Assembly (NCBI GenBank): GCA_963794155.1
Contig: CAWCCX010000011.1
Coordinates: 89,229 to 153,228 of the forward strand
DNA length: 64,000 bases
Source: Roseiarcus sp963794155
GTDB lineage: Bacteria; Pseudomonadota; Alphaproteobacteria; Rhizobiales; Beijerinckiaceae
Direction of reading: 5' to 3'
Of this stretch, positions 7,612 to 14,580 are shown in pieces (position 1 is the first letter of the stretch; each line of letters begins with the position of its first letter). Made by a program: the position numbers and the translations under genes. The notes below the pieces were generated by a model, which worked only from the letters and a program-made list of their open reading frames with translations, was not told the origin of the DNA and ran no database searches.

Positions 7612-9210
7612 ATGACAGCGCACTCGGCCGCAGCGGGCGTCGAGATCAACGCCAAGCCGGGCGGCCGGCAGGCCGAAATTCTGAGCGCCGAGGCGCTCGC
7701 GTTTCTCGCCGGACTGCATCGGCGCTTCAATCGGCGGCGGCTTGAATTGCTCGTCAAACGACTGGGTCGCCAGGAAGACTTCGACGGCGGGAAGCTGCCG
7801 GATTTTCTTGCCGAGACAAAATTGATTCGGGACGGCGACTGGAAGGTCGCGCCGATCCCGGCCGACCTTCTCGACCGGCGGGTCGAGATCACCGGCCCGG
7901 TCGACCGCAAGATGATCGTCAACGCGCTGAATTCGGGCGCGAAGGTGTTCATGGCCGACTTCGAGGACGCCACCTCGCCCATGTTCGCCAACATGGTCGA
8001 AGGCCAGGCCAATCTCAAAGACCGTTGGGCCGGCAAGATCGACTTTGTCGATTCCGGAACCGGAAAAACCTACGCGCTCAAGCGCGATCCCGCCGTGCTG
8101 ATGGTGCGTCCGCGCGGCTGGCACTTGCCCGAGCGGCATGTCGCCGTCGATGGCGAGGAAATGTCCGGCGCGCTGTTCGACTTCGGCCTTTACGTCTTCC
8201 ATTGCGCCGAAGCGCAAATGGCCAAGGGCGCGACGCCCGCGTTCTATCTGCCCAAACTGGAGAGCCATCTCGAAGCGAGACTTTGGAACGAGGTTTTCTC
8301 CCACGCCGAGCGCGAGCTCGGAGTCCCGCATGGCGCGTTCAAGGCGACGGTGCTGATCGAGACTTTGCCGGCGGCGTTCGAGATGGAAGAGATTCTCTAC
8401 GAGCTCCGCGATCACATCGTCGGGCTGAATTGCGGCCGCTGGGACTATATTTTCTCGTTCATCAAGCGCCTCGGCAAGAACCCGGCCTTCCTCACTCCCG
8501 ATCGCTCGGAAATGACGATGGGCAAGGCGTTCCTCAGCGCCTATTCGCTTCTCCTGATCAAGACCTGCCACCGCCGCGGCGCCTTCGCCATGGGCGGCAT
8601 GGCGGCGCAGATTCCGGTCAAGGGCGACAAACAGGCGAACGAAGCGGCCTTCGCCAAGGTCCGCGCCGACAAGGAGCGCGAGGCGACCAACGGCCATGAC
8701 GGCACCTGGGTCGCCCATCCCGATCTGGTGCCGATCGCGATGGAAGTGTTCGACCGGCTAATGCCGAAGCCGAACCAGCTTTCGGTCAAGAGCGACGACG
8801 TCCACGCGAGCCAGGCCGACCTCATCGAAGTCCACAAGGGCAAGCGCACCGAGGAGGGCTTGCGCGAGAACATCCGGGTCGGGGTGCAATATATCGAGGC
8901 CTGGCTCCGGGGCCGCGGCGCGGTGCCGATCTATAACCTGATGGAGGACGCGGCGACCGCCGAGATCTCCCGCGCCCAGGTCTGGCAATGGCTGCATCTC
9001 AAGGCCAGGTTCGACGACGGCCGCGAGGCGACGCCGGCGCTGTTTAAGGAGGCGCTCAAGGGCGAGATGGAGCGGGTCAAGGGCGAGGTCGGGGCCAAGG
9101 CTTTCGACGGCGGGCGGTTCAAGGAGGCGATTGCGCTCTTCTCCGACATGTCGCTCAGCGACACTTTTGACGAGTTCCTGACCCTGCCGGCTTACAAGCT
9201 GATCGACTAG
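7612..9210 (+). CDS. aceB: Malate synthase A
   Basis: A 532-residue protein, the normal length of the A isoform. It condenses acetyl-CoA with glyoxylate to malate in the glyoxylate bypass or serine-cycle-linked metabolism. Family landmarks include the long conserved block ATVLIETLPAAFEMEEILYE, then GLNCGRWDYIFS, and the C-terminal QVWQWLHLKA. CGGAGGG lies just before the ATG. No isocitrate lyase is adjacent; a related lyase-superfamily enzyme sits at 27.6 kb but looks like a different subgroup. A DUF1330 gene follows 28 bp later and may be co-transcribed. Confidence 0.96.
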   Translation: MTAHSAAAGVEINAKPGGRQAEILSAEALAFLAGLHRRFNRRRLELLVKRLGRQEDFDGGKLPDFLAETKLIRDGDWKVAPIPADLLDRRVEITGPVDRKMIVNALNSGAKVFMADFEDATSPMFANMVEGQANLKDRWAGKIDFVDSGTGKTYALKRDPAVLMVRPRGWHLPERHVAVDGEEMSGALFDFGLYVFHCAEAQMAKGATPAFYLPKLESHLEARLWNEVFSHAERELGVPHGAFKATVLIETLPAAFEMEEILYELRDHIVGLNCGRWDYIFSFIKRLGKNPAFLTPDRSEMTMGKAFLSAYSLLLIKTCHRRGAFAMGGMAAQIPVKGDKQANEAAFAKVRADKEREATNGHDGTWVAHPDLVPIAMEVFDRLMPKPNQLSVKSDDVHASQADLIEVHKGKRTEEGLRENIRVGVQYIEAWLRGRGAVPIYNLMEDAATAEISRAQVWQWLHLKARFDDGREATPALFKEALKGEMERVKGEVGAKAFDGGRFKEAIALFSDMSLSDTFDEFLTLPAYKLID

Positions 9211-9237
9211 GCAGGGATGAGAGGGGAGAGAAGCAGG

Positions 9238-9528
9238 ATGGCCAAAGCCTATTGGATTTCCACTTATCGATCGGTCAGCAACCCGGATGCGATGGCGGCC
9301 TACGCCAAGCTGGCGGGTCCGGCGCTCACCGCCGCCGGCGGGCGTTTCCTGGCGCGCGGAACGCCGGCGCATGTCTACGAGGCCGGCCTGAAGCAGCGCA
9401 CGGTGCTGCTCGAATTTGACAGCGTGGAGGCGGCGCGAGCGGCGCATGACGGCCCGGCCTATCAAGAGGCGCTGGCCGCGCTCGCCGGCGGAGCCGATCG
9501 GGAGATTCGCATCGTCGAGGGGGTGTAG
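9238..9528 (+). CDS. DUF1330 domain-containing protein
   Basis: A 96-residue cytosolic protein of the DUF1330 family (ferredoxin-like alpha/beta fold). Typical features are AYWISTYRSVSNPDAMAAY at the start and the closing LEFDSVEAARAAHDGPAYQ, ending in a short beta strand. The start at 9238 follows GAGGGGAGAG; an earlier Met at 9217 is less likely. It follows aceB closely. The biochemical role of the family is not established. Confidence 0.85.
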   Translation: MAKAYWISTYRSVSNPDAMAAYAKLAGPALTAAGGRFLARGTPAHVYEAGLKQRTVLLEFDSVEAARAAHDGPAYQEALAALAGGADREIRIVEGV

Positions 9529-9532
9529 CGGC

Positions 9533-9664
9533 GGATAAATTCCCTGCTCCGGCGAAAAAATTCCCTCGGGCGGAAAAAATTCCCTGCTCGCCCGAAAAAA
9601 TTCCGTGCTCGCTCGAAACAATTCCCTGCTCGGGTTCCTGCGCAACCCCTTGTTCGGACGCGCC
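9533..9664 (-). repeat. Copy 1 of a dispersed ~120-bp element with ~21-nt A/T-tract units
   Basis: Read on the minus strand, the element opens with CGCGTCCGAACAAGGGGTTG and continues with five units of the form GAGCAGGGAATTTTTTCG at about 21-nt spacing. The same head and the same unit series occur at 39016-39132 on the plus strand. Both copies lie downstream of or between genes and hold no supported gene, though the units read as EQGIFS-like repeats in one frame. Confidence 0.85.
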
Positions 9665-9677
9665 TTCCTCTTGACCG

Positions 9678-10130
9678 CTACATCCCGTAGCCGCGCGCCA
9701 TCGCCGCCGCGCAGAGCGGAATGAGGGCGAAGAGGCCCGCCTCGACATAGAGCGCCCGCCGCAATTGGGCGATCTCCTCCGCCGGCGGGCGGAACGACGG
9801 GTCGGCGCGGACCTTTCTCCGCCAGACGATGTAGAGATAGGTCGGCGCGACCGAGAGGAGGCCGATCCCGGCGAACAGCGCCATCTTGGCCCAGAAAAAG
9901 ATGTTGACGAAATAATAGTCGACGCCCTTGGCGCCGAAGAACACCCTGAGCACCCCGGCGGCGAGCGCCAGCGCCGCCATGATGCCGAACCAGGCGTCGA
10001 TGCGCGCCACCCTCAGCGCCGTTCGGCCGTCGATTGCGCCGCCGGTGAGGAAGATCTCGGCCGACAGGATCGCGGCGAGCGAAAACACCGCCAGGTGATG
10101 GAAGCTCGCCAAGAGCCAGTCGACGAACAT
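9678..10130 (-). CDS. DUF2214 family membrane protein
   Basis: About 150 residues with four hydrophobic helices. It matches the DUF2214 family of small inner-membrane proteins (WLLASFHHLAVFSLAAILSAE near the start, then RVARIDAWFG and the ARGYGM end). The start at 10130 (MFVDWLL) is preferred because the residues before it in the longer frame are Gly/Pro-rich and unlike the family. Function is unknown. It is divergent from rplU. Confidence 0.8.
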   Translation of the reverse strand: MFVDWLLASFHHLAVFSLAAILSAEIFLTGGAIDGRTALRVARIDAWFGIMAALALAAGVLRVFFGAKGVDYYFVNIFFWAKMALFAGIGLLSVAPTYLYIVWRRKVRADPSFRPPAEEIAQLRRALYVEAGLFALIPLCAAAMARGYGM

Positions 10131-10204
10131 GAATCCCAAGCCCCTGAATCCCGAGCCTCCGCCTGGGTCCCCCTTGTCGGGCGATCCAAGGGTTGTCAAA
10201 TCAA

Positions 10205-10233
10205 TTGACTTTGGCGGACGCGCTGCCTATAGG
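10205..10233 (+). promoter_or_regulatory. Probable sigma-70 promoter of rplU-rpmA
   Basis: TTGACT (10205-10210) and TATAGG (10228-10233) are separated by 17 bp, close to the vegetative consensus. The expected start near 10240 gives a leader of about 160 nt before rplU. Confidence 0.65.
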
Positions 10234-10247
10234 CTCCGCTTTGCTGG

Positions 10248-10278
10248 AGCGCGGCCGAAAAGCCGCGCTTTTGGTTTT
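10248..10278 (+). promoter_or_regulatory. Terminator-like hairpin in the rplU leader
   Basis: An 8-bp perfect stem AGCGCGGC/GCCGCGCT (10248-10255 and 10262-10269) with a CGAAAA loop is followed by TTTGGTTTT. It lies just after the predicted transcription start and well ahead of rplU. It may be an attenuator, perhaps for autogenous control by bL21; that role is inferred. Confidence 0.55.
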
Positions 10279-10403
10279 GAGCCGAGCCTCAATTCCCGGC
10301 GTTCGCCGCGGTTCGCGAGAGCCGCAATTTCGGTCCACTGCCAAGAAGCCGGCCTGCGCGAATGTTTCGCGTAACAAGCCGGGCGGAACACGGGGAAAAA
10401 ACG

Positions 10404-10790
10404 ATGTTCGCAGTCATCAAGACCGGCGGCAAGCAGTACAAGGTCGCCGCCGACAACAAGATCACGGTCATGGCGCTGCCCGGCGAAGCGGGCGAGAGGA
10501 TCGTGTTCGACGAGGTGCTGGCGCTGTTCGACGGAGAGGCCCACCATGTCGGCGCCCCGCGCGTTCAAGGCGCGAGCGTGGTCGGCGAAATCGTCGAGCA
10601 GACGCGCGGCCCCAAGGTCGTCGCGTTCAAGAAGCGCCGGCGCAAGAATTCGAAGCGCAAGCGCGGCCATCGGCAGGATCTCACGATCGTCCGGGTGACC
10701 GAGATTCTGCCCGGCGCCGCGCCGAAAGCCGCAGCCCGCGGCAAAGAGGCTCAAGCGAACGATTCCCTCGTCCGCTCGAATGCGCTATAG
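10404..10790 (+). CDS. rplU: 50S ribosomal protein bL21
   Basis: A 128-residue protein that binds 23S rRNA in the large subunit. It begins MFAVIKTGGKQYKVAADNKI and contains KVVAFKKRRRKNSKRKRGHR near residue 75-95, both classic for bL21. It is about 25 residues longer than the minimal protein, with an Ala-rich tail as is common in alphaproteobacteria. GGGG lies eight or so bases before the ATG. It is followed by rpmA and then obgE, the usual order, but with a GNAT gene between rpmA and obgE. Confidence 0.97.
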   Translation: MFAVIKTGGKQYKVAADNKITVMALPGEAGERIVFDEVLALFDGEAHHVGAPRVQGASVVGEIVEQTRGPKVVAFKKRRRKNSKRKRGHRQDLTIVRVTEILPGAAPKAAARGKEAQANDSLVRSNAL

Positions 10791-10850
10791 GGGAAGCAAT
10801 CTTGCCGCGCGCTTTGAGCGCCGGCCCCTCGAAGTTTTGGAGCAAGGTCC

Positions 10851-11117
10851 ATGGCCCATAAGAAAGCAGGCGGTTCGTCGCGCAACGGGCGCGATTCGGA
10901 CGGCCGCCGTCTGGGCGTGAAGAAGTTCGGCGGTGAACGCGTGATTGGCGGCATGATTCTTGTACGTCAGCGAGGGACCAAGTTTCACCCCGGGCGTAAT
11001 GTCGGCATCGGTACGGACCATACTTTGTTCGCCACCGCCGCCGGCGAGGTCGCCTTCGAGTGTAAAGGCGACGGACGCCAATATGTATCGGTGCGCGCCC
11101 AAAGCGCGACAGAATAA
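10851..11117 (+). CDS. rpmA: 50S ribosomal protein bL27
   Basis: An 88-residue protein whose N-terminal tail reaches the peptidyl-transferase centre. MAHKKAGGSSRNGRDS and GGMILVRQRGTKFHPG are diagnostic. No processed N-terminal extension of the Firmicutes type is present. It lies 60 bp after rplU and ends ahead of a strong terminator. Confidence 0.98.
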   Translation: MAHKKAGGSSRNGRDSDGRRLGVKKFGGERVIGGMILVRQRGTKFHPGRNVGIGTDHTLFATAAGEVAFECKGDGRQYVSVRAQSATE

Positions 11118-11237
11118 AGCGGGGAGCAGACGAGAACCCCGCTTCGGCGACAAGCCCCCGCGGACGTTCTCGAACATAAAGCTTCGAGATGAGATTGAAG
11201 GCCAAGAGCCTCAATAACCGTCCGGTAAGCCGAGCTT

Positions 11238-11275
11238 ACGAAGGGGATGCGGTCGCCGCATCCCCTTCGTCGTTT
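11238..11275 (+). terminator. Strong rho-independent terminator after rpmA
   Basis: A 15-bp perfect stem (ACGAAGGGGATGCGG with its complement, 11238-11252 and 11256-11270) with a TCG loop is followed by CGTTTT. It ends the rplU-rpmA transcript. Confidence 0.9.
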
Positions 11276-11312
11276 TCGGCCCCTTGAAAAGGGGACGCTG
11301 ACCGGAGAGACC

Positions 11313-11924
11313 ATGTTCCCCGATCTTGCCAGAGACGATGTGTTCCGCATCGAGACGCCGCGGCTATGGCTGCGCTGGCCGAGAATCTGCGACGCGCCGG
11401 CGATCCACAAATTTTGCAGCCAATGGGAAGTCGCCCGCTTTACCGCCCGCATCCCTCACCCTTATCCCCAAGGCTCGGCCGAGCGTTTCATCTACGCGGC
11501 GCGGGAAGCCAACGCCTCCGGACGCGACCTGACCCTGGTCATGACCCCGATCAAGGGAAAGCGGGACGCGGTCGGCTCGATCAGCCTCGAATCGCGCGGC
11601 AAGGACCGCTTGGCGCTCGGCTACGTGCTCGCGCCGGAGGTCTGGGGCAAGGGCCTCGCCAGCGAGGCCGCCCAAGCGATGATCGACGCCGGCTTCGGGC
11701 TGACGCCCGCGGTCGAGATCCTGGCCAGCGTCAGGGTCGAGAATTCGCCCTCGCATGGGGTGCTGGAGAAGTGCGGCTTCGTCCTTGCGGGCACCGGCCC
11801 GCAAGGCGCGCCGGCGCGCGGCGGCATGATGCCCTGCCACAGCTTCCGCCTCGCTCGCCCGGATTGGGCGGCGGCCGCAGACCAGCGCCGCAAGGCGTCC
11901 GCCGCGTTGGCGCGCGCGTCGTGA
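11313..11924 (+). CDS. GNAT family N-acetyltransferase (RimJ/RimL-like)
   Basis: About 203 residues. It opens with the RimJ/RimL-like ETPRLWLRWPRICDA and carries LGYVLAPEVWGKGLASEAAQ near residue 100-120 (acetyl-CoA binding region) and the closing HGVLEKCGFVLAGTG. It transfers acetyl groups to N-terminal amines or small amines; the target is unknown. The start at 11313 follows CCGGAGAG; the longer frame begins inside the rpmA terminator and is rejected. It sits between rpmA and obgE. Confidence 0.88.
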   Translation: MFPDLARDDVFRIETPRLWLRWPRICDAPAIHKFCSQWEVARFTARIPHPYPQGSAERFIYAAREANASGRDLTLVMTPIKGKRDAVGSISLESRGKDRLALGYVLAPEVWGKGLASEAAQAMIDAGFGLTPAVEILASVRVENSPSHGVLEKCGFVLAGTGPQGAPARGGMMPCHSFRLARPDWAAAADQRRKASAALARAS

Positions 11925-11969
11925 TATGGCTTGCGGATGATCGCTGCGCCGCCGCCATTCGGACTGAAA

Positions 11970-12092
11970 TCCTCGTCCTTCGAGACGCGCGCTTCGCGGG
12001 CTCCTTGAGGCATGAGGATCTGCGTGCGCGCCGCGAGCACATGGCCCTCGTTCTGAGGAGCTATGCGAAGCGTCGCGTCTCGAAGGACGCGA
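11970..12092. repeat. Intergenic inverted repeat (CGTCCTTCGAGACG type)
   Basis: CGTCCTTCGAGACGCG near 11974 and CGCGTCTCGAAGGACG near 12075-12090 are complementary, with further matches inside (GAAGC/GCTTC and a CTCCTTGAGG core). This is a well-known style of Rhizobiales intergenic palindrome. It lies between the GNAT gene and obgE. Confidence 0.75.
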
Positions 12093-12153
12093 TCGAGTAT
12101 TCCGACGCGGCGTCGATCGAATCTGCCGGAAGCCTTGTGACGGGTCGGCGACG

Positions 12154-13233
12154 ATGAAGTTTCTGGATCAGGCGCGAGTCTATATCCGCTCCGGCGACGG
12201 CGGGGCGGGCGCCGTGTCGTTCCGGCGGGAGAAATTCATCGAGTTCGGCGGCCCGGATGGCGGCGACGGCGGGCGCGGCGGCGACGTCGCAGTCGAATGC
12301 GCCGAGGGGCTCAACACTCTGATCGACTTTCGCTACCAGCAGCATTTCAAAGCCAAGACCGGGATGCACGGCATGGGCCGCAATCGCGCCGGCGGGCGGG
12401 GCGCGGATGCGGTGCTGAAAGTTCCGGTCGGAACGCAGGTCTTCGACGAGGAGAGCGGGGCGATGCTCGCAGACCTCAAGGAGCCTGGCGAGCGGGTCGT
12501 CGTCGCCGCGGGCGGAAATGGCGGCTTCGGCAACGCCCATTTCACGACCTCGACCAATCGCGCGCCGCGCCGAGCCAATCCCGGCCAGAGCGGGGTCGAG
12601 CGCACGCTCCTGCTCAGGCTCAAGCTGATCGCCGACGCCGGCCTGATCGGTCTGCCGAACGCCGGCAAATCGACCTTCCTCGCCGCCGTTTCGGCCGCCA
12701 AGCCCAAGATCGCCGACTATCCGTTCACGACCGTGCATCCCGGCCTCGGCGTGGTGAAAATCGACGGCCGCGACTTCGTGCTCGCCGACATTCCCGGCCT
12801 CATCGAGGGAGCGCATGAGGGTCACGGCCTCGGCGACCGGTTCCTTGGCCATGTCGAGCGCTGCGGCGCTCTGGTGCATCTCGTCGACGCGACCAGCGCC
12901 AACGCCGGCGCCGACTACCGCACGGTGCGGCGCGAGCTCACCGCCTATGGCGCAGGGCTTGATGAAAAAGCCGAGATCGTCGCGCTGTCGAAGGTCGACG
13001 CGGTCGACGAGGAGACGGGCAAAAAGCAGATGGAACGGTTGAAGCGGGCGATGCGAAGCTTCGGGCCGCCGCTTGCTGAAGGCGCTAAGCGCGCCAGCCC
13101 TTTGTTGCTGGCGACGGCGACGCGAACCGGCGTGACCGAGGTGTTGCGCGCGACAATGGCTGCAATCGAGTCCCGGCGCGCGGACGAGGCCGCGGCGGGC
13201 GCGCGGCCGGCGCAATGGGCGCCGTCGATTTAG
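12154..13233 (+). CDS. obgE: Obg family GTPase
   Basis: A 359-residue ribosome-associated GTPase involved in late 50S maturation and stress control. Residues 1-158 form the glycine-rich Obg fold (YIRSGDGGAGAVSFRREKF). The G domain follows, with G1 GLPNAGKST at 166-174, G3 DIPGLIEGA from 212, and G4-like SKVD near 278. The C-terminus is short and lacks a TGS-like extension, as in many alphaproteobacteria. Conserved placement near rplU-rpmA supports the call. Confidence 0.97.
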   Translation: MKFLDQARVYIRSGDGGAGAVSFRREKFIEFGGPDGGDGGRGGDVAVECAEGLNTLIDFRYQQHFKAKTGMHGMGRNRAGGRGADAVLKVPVGTQVFDEESGAMLADLKEPGERVVVAAGGNGGFGNAHFTTSTNRAPRRANPGQSGVERTLLLRLKLIADAGLIGLPNAGKSTFLAAVSAAKPKIADYPFTTVHPGLGVVKIDGRDFVLADIPGLIEGAHEGHGLGDRFLGHVERCGALVHLVDATSANAGADYRTVRRELTAYGAGLDEKAEIVALSKVDAVDEETGKKQMERLKRAMRSFGPPLAEGAKRASPLLLATATRTGVTEVLRATMAAIESRRADEAAAGARPAQWAPSI

Positions 13234-13280
13234 TCTTTGCTCCTTGGGGCTGCGATCGGACGCCATGGCGAGGAGCAATA

Positions 13281-13334
13281 GGGCGTCGAAAGACGCCCGT
13301 CATTTGACGGGCCATGGGGGCGTCGAAAGGCGCC
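13281..13334. repeat. Cluster of three short hairpins after obgE
   Basis: Three stems stand in a row: GGGCGT/ACGCCC (13281-13298), CCCGTCA/TGACGGG (13296-13311, 2-nt loop) and GGCG/CGCC (13319-13334). Two share the loop TCGAAAG. None has a T-run. They may protect the obgE transcript end or be a palindromic repeat. Confidence 0.6.
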
Positions 13335-13455
13335 GGAGCGGTCGTCAGTTGGTCGGCTGGTCGAGCCTGTCCTGTCCGACGCGCGGCTCGCGCGGCGCCG
13401 ACATCTGGTATATGCGCCTTGTGTGAGGCGGCTACGTGATTCTCGATTGCTCAGT

Positions 13456-14316
13456 CTAACCGGACGGTTGCCGCCATTGTTCCGCGTCCGCGAACCCCCC
13501 GGTAACGAGGCCAGCGGCCTCAATCTGGCGACGCAGCTCAGGCGACGTCAGCGCGGCCAATTCCTCCCGGTAGCGGTAGCCCGGCGCGGATCCGGGGAAC
13601 ACCGACGCGGTCGCGGGATGGGAATAGATTTCGCTGACGCCATCGGGCAGACGCGCGATGAGCCCCGCGAGCCGCGCTTCCGTCATCGCTCCGCTCCAGG
13701 CGAGCCCGAAGACCTGATCGGGCGTGGCTAGGCCGCCGCGCCTGAGACGCAGGCGCTGAAGCCGCGCCCAGGGGCGGGCCGCAGTCGCCGCCAGACGGGA
13801 GCTTCCGCCTTCGATCCGCTTCAGGACCGCCCGGGGCTCCAGCGGCGCGCGAACGGCGCGCACGCCAAATTGCGCCGCGTGGTCGAGAATGGCTGAGGTC
13901 ACCGACGGGTGGAGGTGAAAATGCCTGTGTCCGCTCACGTGATCGAGCTTAAGCCCGGTCGCGCGGAAGGCCTCGAACTGGGCGCGGATCTCCGCCAACA
14001 TCTGCCTGCGGACTCGAGGCAAGAAGGATATGGCCGCACCGACCCGCGCCATGTCGGTCCGCAATCGTCCATGCGCGTCGACGAGGTCGGGTGCGGCGGA
14101 GGCCGGCAGAACGGGCAGCGCGTCGACAAGGGCGAGATGTAGTCCAACCGCGAGCCGGGGCAGCCGGCGCGCTGTTTCGACGGCGCCCGCCGCCGCCGGC
14201 GCTCCGACCATCAGGCTCGCAGCCGTGAGCACGCCTTCGAGGTGGGCGATCTCGACCGCGCGGTTCACTTCGTCGGCGAGGCCAAAATCGTCGGCGGTGA
14301 CGATCAGATATTTCAC
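13456..14316 (-). CDS. hpnK: Hopanoid biosynthesis-associated protein HpnK (YdjC/ChbG fold)
   Basis: A 286-residue protein of the YdjC/ChbG deacetylase fold in the HpnK subgroup. The metal-binding motifs are visible: TADDFGLADEVNRAV at the start, HLALVDALPVL near residue 60 and GHRHFHLHP near residue 130. HpnK is thought to act on the hopanoid side chain, possibly as a sugar deacetylase. The start is GTG at 14316 and overlaps by four bases the stop that would close the restored upstream reading frame (14313-14315), so the two genes were translationally coupled. No other hpn gene is in the window. Confidence 0.88.
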   Translation of the reverse strand: MKYLIVTADDFGLADEVNRAVEIAHLEGVLTAASLMVGAPAAAGAVETARRLPRLAVGLHLALVDALPVLPASAAPDLVDAHGRLRTDMARVGAAISFLPRVRRQMLAEIRAQFEAFRATGLKLDHVSGHRHFHLHPSVTSAILDHAAQFGVRAVRAPLEPRAVLKRIEGGSSRLAATAARPWARLQRLRLRRGGLATPDQVFGLAWSGAMTEARLAGLIARLPDGVSEIYSHPATASVFPGSAPGYRYREELAALTSPELRRQIEAAGLVTGGFADAEQWRQPSG

Positions 14317-14580
14317 TGCCTGGTCGCCCGCGGCTCGCGCAGAAAAACGAAGAACTCCGAGCCCTCGCGCAGGCGCCGCTTCATCATGTCGGACTCAGAC
14401 CATCTCGCCGACAATCGAGGTCGTCGGGCTCGCGGCGACGAAGACCCCGATCATCTTCGGCATGAAAGTCAGCGTCATCTCCGGGGCTGGCTCGCAGCTG
14501 CGTCGGCGCTTGTATCGAAATCGCCCACATAGGCGATTCTACCCGGCCGCAATTCCACGATGTTGAGCCCGCGCCTGTCG
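14313..14580 (-). pseudogene. Frameshifted 3' end of the DUF6311 gene (ILEI-like domain)
   Basis: Following the minus strand beyond the premature end, three frames take over in turn. They read DRRGLNIVELRPGRIAYVGD with FDTSADA, then EMTLTFMPKMIGVFVAAS, then ESDMMKRRLREGSEFFVFL ending at the stop 14313-14315. The first part has the RGLN-VV...FDT pattern of ILEI/FAM3 domains. Switch points lie near 14580, 14483 and 14398. The last stop overlaps the hpnK GTG. This is best read as one original gene of about 760 residues with three indels. Confidence 0.65.

Noticed and set aside
9533..9664. CRISPR-like array
   Set aside because: Units are about 21 nt with no spacers, no typical repeat length, and no cas genes nearby.
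9533..9748. Coding repeat protein (EQGIFS-like repeats in the minus frame)
   Set aside because: The frame has no clear ribosome-binding site, is not conserved in frame between the two copies (unit lengths 21, 22 and 24), and overlaps the DUF2214 gene.
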